Positions 6,698 to 8,411 of a stretch of DNA of 8,411 nucleotides are shown in pieces. The position numbers and the translations under genes were made by a program. Source of the DNA: Euryarchaeota archaeon UBA128 (GTDB lineage: Archaea > Thermoplasmatota > Poseidoniia > Poseidoniales > Poseidoniaceae); assembly GCA_002496955.1 (NCBI GenBank), contig DALZ01000109.1:1-8411 (forward strand), in the 5' to 3' direction. The notes below the pieces were generated by a model. That model worked only from the letters and a program-made list of their open reading frames with translations. It was not told the origin of the DNA and ran no database searches. Position 1 is the first letter of the stretch, and every line of letters starts with the position of its first letter.

Positions 6698-6702
6698 ATC
6701 AC
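6698..6702 (-). promoter_or_regulatory. Shine-Dalgarno site for rpoK
   Basis: GTGAT on the minus strand matches the 3' part of GGAGGTGAT and sits 4 nt before ATG 6693, much like the dehydroquinate synthase site. It overlaps the alternative GTG start at 6702, favouring the ATG. Confidence 0.5.
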
Positions 6703-6719
6703 TACGACCGTCAGTCGTA
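6703..6719. repeat. 6-bp inverted repeat just upstream of rpoK
   Basis: Arms TACGAC (6703-6708) and GTCGTA (6714-6719) flank a 5-bp loop, directly before the rpoK Shine-Dalgarno in a 65-bp gap. It may form a small leader hairpin or an operator. There is no T-tract after it on the minus strand, so it does not look like a terminator for the upstream gene. With six pairs it could be chance. Confidence 0.4.
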
Positions 6720-6758
6720 AGTGGCCCTAACGACGCGTGTTTTTGAAACTAACCCAAA

Positions 6759-7703
6759 CTATTCCGCTTCCAGTGGGTCTTGCTTTTGCAGTTTTCTGAA
6801 CCAAATTAACGCCGGAAGCAGACATAAAACGAGGGCTACGAACGCTACTATGGCTAGATCATAACTGCCATCGTGTGAGAGAAAGTCGGCAAATTCACCA
6901 TCTGGCTCATTCAGATTTTTTGCCCCAGTTGGGTTTGGTGAAATTGATTGTAAGTACTTGGCTTTATCTTCATGCAGAACAAATACCAGTCTAGTCGTTG
7001 AATCATTTGTCCATTCAGATAAATTGTAAACGGTCTGATTATTTTGGATAACTGTCATATCAACAGCGAGAGCTGGATGAGTTCGGTTGTCAAATTCGTG
7101 TGCAGTAGGTCGCATCTTCCATACAGTCAAATCCAAATTTGTGGAGGTATTCCAGTATAATATACCATTACTCATTGATAGGTCATCGATTCCAGTAAAA
7201 TTAGTTTCAAGTTGGGACAAGCTATGATTCAGTTCCATACCTTGTTCACTACCAGTCAACAAGCCGCTGCTGTCAATAACTATTGATGGTATAAATAGCA
7301 ACCTGTATTGATTGGCAAACTTGTCATGTGAATAATTTAGATAAGTTAAGTCAATGATAGACGGGTGATGTTGTATTATCGCCACATCACTTGAGGCCAT
7401 TGATTCAAGCATCAATTCAAGCGGTTGACACGGCTCACACCAATCCGCACCAAAGTATTCCACTAAGTGGCTTGGCCTTGACGATTCACAAAGTGTCTCA
7501 TTGTCACATGGCAAATCTATAACCATTACATCGAGAACCGTATCAGAGTTATGGTTCATTGCAGTTTCTTCAGTCATGGTTTCATCCCCAACGCTAATTG
7601 GTAAAACCAACATTGTGCAGATACAGAATATTACTGTAAATGTGAGAGTTCTATTTGGCGCACTGGGCCTAAATCCCTCGAGGCATGTGTTCAAAAGGGG
7701 CAC
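6759..7703 (-). CDS. Membrane-anchored extracytoplasmic thioredoxin-like protein
   Basis: Numbered from an in-frame ATG at 7790, this protein has a hydrophobic N-terminal segment (48-66, signal or anchor), a thioredoxin-like core with FGADWCEPC (113-121; Cys118, Cys121) and the expected cis-proline stretch FIPSIVID (166-173; Pro168). A second domain of unknown fold follows, then a C-terminal membrane helix (about 309-331) with FRKLQKQ after it, predicting an outside-facing body and cytoplasmic tail. A second cysteine pair, Cys95/Cys101, lies just before the core. Nine N-glycosylation sequons fall in residues 97-264. The likely role is thiol-disulfide exchange outside the membrane; divergence from heme A synthase suggests oxidase or heme-protein assembly (inference). 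The start is uncertain: GTG 7703 has AGGAGG 3 nt upstream, ATG 7721 has none, and ATG 7790 would overlap 71 bp of the neighbour. I chose 7703. Confidence 0.82.
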   Translation of the reverse strand: MPLLNTCLEGFRPSAPNRTLTFTVIFCICTMLVLPISVGDETMTEETAMNHNSDTVLDVMVIDLPCDNETLCESSRPSHLVEYFGADWCEPCQPLELMLESMASSDVAIIQHHPSIIDLTYLNYSHDKFANQYRLLFIPSIVIDSSGLLTGSEQGMELNHSLSQLETNFTGIDDLSMSNGILYWNTSTNLDLTVWKMRPTAHEFDNRTHPALAVDMTVIQNNQTVYNLSEWTNDSTTRLVFVLHEDKAKYLQSISPNPTGAKNLNEPDGEFADFLSHDGSYDLAIVAFVALVLCLLPALIWFRKLQKQDPLEAE

Positions 7704-7706
7704 ACT

Positions 7707-7712
7707 CCTCCT
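7707..7712 (-). promoter_or_regulatory. Possible Shine-Dalgarno site for the thioredoxin-like gene
   Basis: AGGAGG on the minus strand precedes GTG 7703 by only 3 nt and TTG 7694 by 12 nt. The spacing is not ideal for either, but it is the best ribosome-binding match at this gene's 5' end. It might also be chance, as it encodes Arg-Arg if translation begins farther upstream. Confidence 0.4.
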
Positions 7713-7719
7713 AATAGCC

Positions 7720-8411
7720 ATGCAGGACGCCTGGTGGCGACGACCATCAACATTACCGTTGATGATTCTCATTTTCGCCATCTTAATCATATCGTTCGGC
7801 GGCGCAATTAGAATTCATGATGCTGGTGAATCTTGCCCTGATTGGCCGAAATGTTTCGATACCTACGGTTTTGCGATTTCGGTTGATGAGCAAACTGCGT
7901 ATTGGGAAGCGAACCCAGACGAGATTGACTCACGCGGGGCGGATCACCGTTACACTGTGTTTGAGATTTTTCTAGAGTGGTTTCACAGGCTACTGGTTGC
8001 CATAATTGCCGTTCCGGTGCTATTCAATGTCTATGTTTCCCGTCGGTTGATACCAAAGTATGGTAAACGGAATTACTACACATCAATTGTTATTGCAACA
8101 CTGTTGTTTATTCAAGCATTTGTTGGTGCAGTGACAGTGTTTTATGATAACGTCGACTGGTCCGTAGCGATGCACCTAACGCTAGCATCGTTGTTTACTG
8201 CATCCATACTTTGGCAGTATAAATTAACCAGAATCGCTGAGGGTGCAAAATGGACATTTAGAGAAGTTTCAAACAAATTTATTGCCAAGTATAAATCAAA
8301 ATTCGACAACATTGCTCTTTCAGTGCTGATTTTATTGATATTGGGTGCGTGGGTTTCTTCAACTGCTGGTGGTCAATACAACCAATCCTGCTCTGTCGGG
8401 TTTCCAGAGGC
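7720..8411 (+). CDS. ctaA: Heme A synthase, CtaA/Cox15 family (partial, C-terminus off right edge)
   Basis: This membrane enzyme oxidises the C8 methyl of heme O to the formyl of heme A, needed for aa3-type terminal oxidases. The visible 230 residues show TM1 (about 12-31), an extracytoplasmic loop with ESCPDWPKC (Cys39, Cys45; the conserved cysteine pair), EWFHR (Glu86, His89; the catalytic Glu and a heme-ligand His), TM2 (about 90-107), TM3 (119-140), and TM4 with His152. A start of the second half follows: TM5 (about 197-212) then SSTAGGQYNQSC, which echoes the loop after TM1. It is therefore the eight-helix type, not the compact four-helix archaeal form. ATG 7720 is the only ATG that keeps TM1 with its Arg-containing lead; no Shine-Dalgarno is seen. 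The reading frame is still open at the window end, so a fusion with CtaB cannot be excluded. Confidence 0.9.
   Translation, partial: MQDAWWRRPSTLPLMILIFAILIISFGGAIRIHDAGESCPDWPKCFDTYGFAISVDEQTAYWEANPDEIDSRGADHRYTVFEIFLEWFHRLLVAIIAVPVLFNVYVSRRLIPKYGKRNYYTSIVIATLLFIQAFVGAVTVFYDNVDWSVAMHLTLASLFTASILWQYKLTRIAEGAKWTFREVSNKFIAKYKSKFDNIALSVLILLILGAWVSSTAGGQYNQSCSVGFPE

Noticed and set aside
7704..7790. N-terminal extension of the thioredoxin-like protein to ATG 7790
   Set aside because: It would overlap the start and first membrane helix of ctaA, has no ribosome-binding site at 7790, and adds a charged stretch not needed before the signal segment.
1..8411. CRISPR array, tRNA, rRNA or insertion sequence
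   Set aside because: No short spaced direct repeats, cloverleaf-like sequence, rRNA core motif, transposase or terminal inverted repeats were recognised on either strand.

Overview
The window reads as a gene-dense piece of an archaeal genome. The evidence is the archaeal early shikimate genes (ADH synthase, 3-dehydroquinate synthase II and a GHMP-type shikimate kinase), the archaeal purine enzyme PurP, and RNA polymerase subunit K. Tryptophan 2,3-dioxygenase and a heme A synthase sit in the same stretch, which points to an aerobic heterotroph. My best inference is a marine Thermoplasmatota-like archaeon (Marine Group II, Poseidoniales, or a close relative). This rests on gene content only and was not checked by any search.

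Layout. Positions 1-2200 (minus strand) hold a tight shikimate operon, transcribed right to left: ADH synthase, then 3-dehydroquinate synthase II, then shikimate kinase, which runs off the left edge. Gaps between these genes are 9 bp and 1 bp, and Shine-Dalgarno sequences overlap the upstream gene ends. A 9-bp perfect inverted repeat lies directly before the first gene. Positions 2321-4090 (plus) encode an unusual 589-residue membrane-anchored protein with long charged helices and two nearly identical beta-type domains resembling DUF2135/YfaP. Positions 4093-5253 (minus) encode PurP, ending 2 bp from the previous gene. Positions 5307-6437 (plus) encode a long, eukaryote-like tryptophan 2,3-dioxygenase. 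Positions 6439-6693 (minus) encode RpoK with an unusual internal insertion. Positions 6759-7703 (minus) encode a membrane-anchored thioredoxin-like protein rich in N-glycosylation sequons. From 7720 to the right edge (plus) is a partial heme A synthase whose start is almost interlocked with that of the thioredoxin-like gene.

How the genes relate. The shikimate genes form one pathway: they make dehydroquinate from aspartate semialdehyde and a deoxy-ketosugar phosphate, then phosphorylate shikimate. The thioredoxin-like gene and heme A synthase form a divergent pair that plausibly serves assembly of a heme-copper oxidase. PurP, tryptophan dioxygenase and RpoK are unrelated housekeeping or catabolic genes. 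The duplicated-domain protein has no assigned function and is the least explained element. No mobile element, CRISPR array, rRNA or tRNA was recognised, and no gene-free stretch exceeds about 120 bp.
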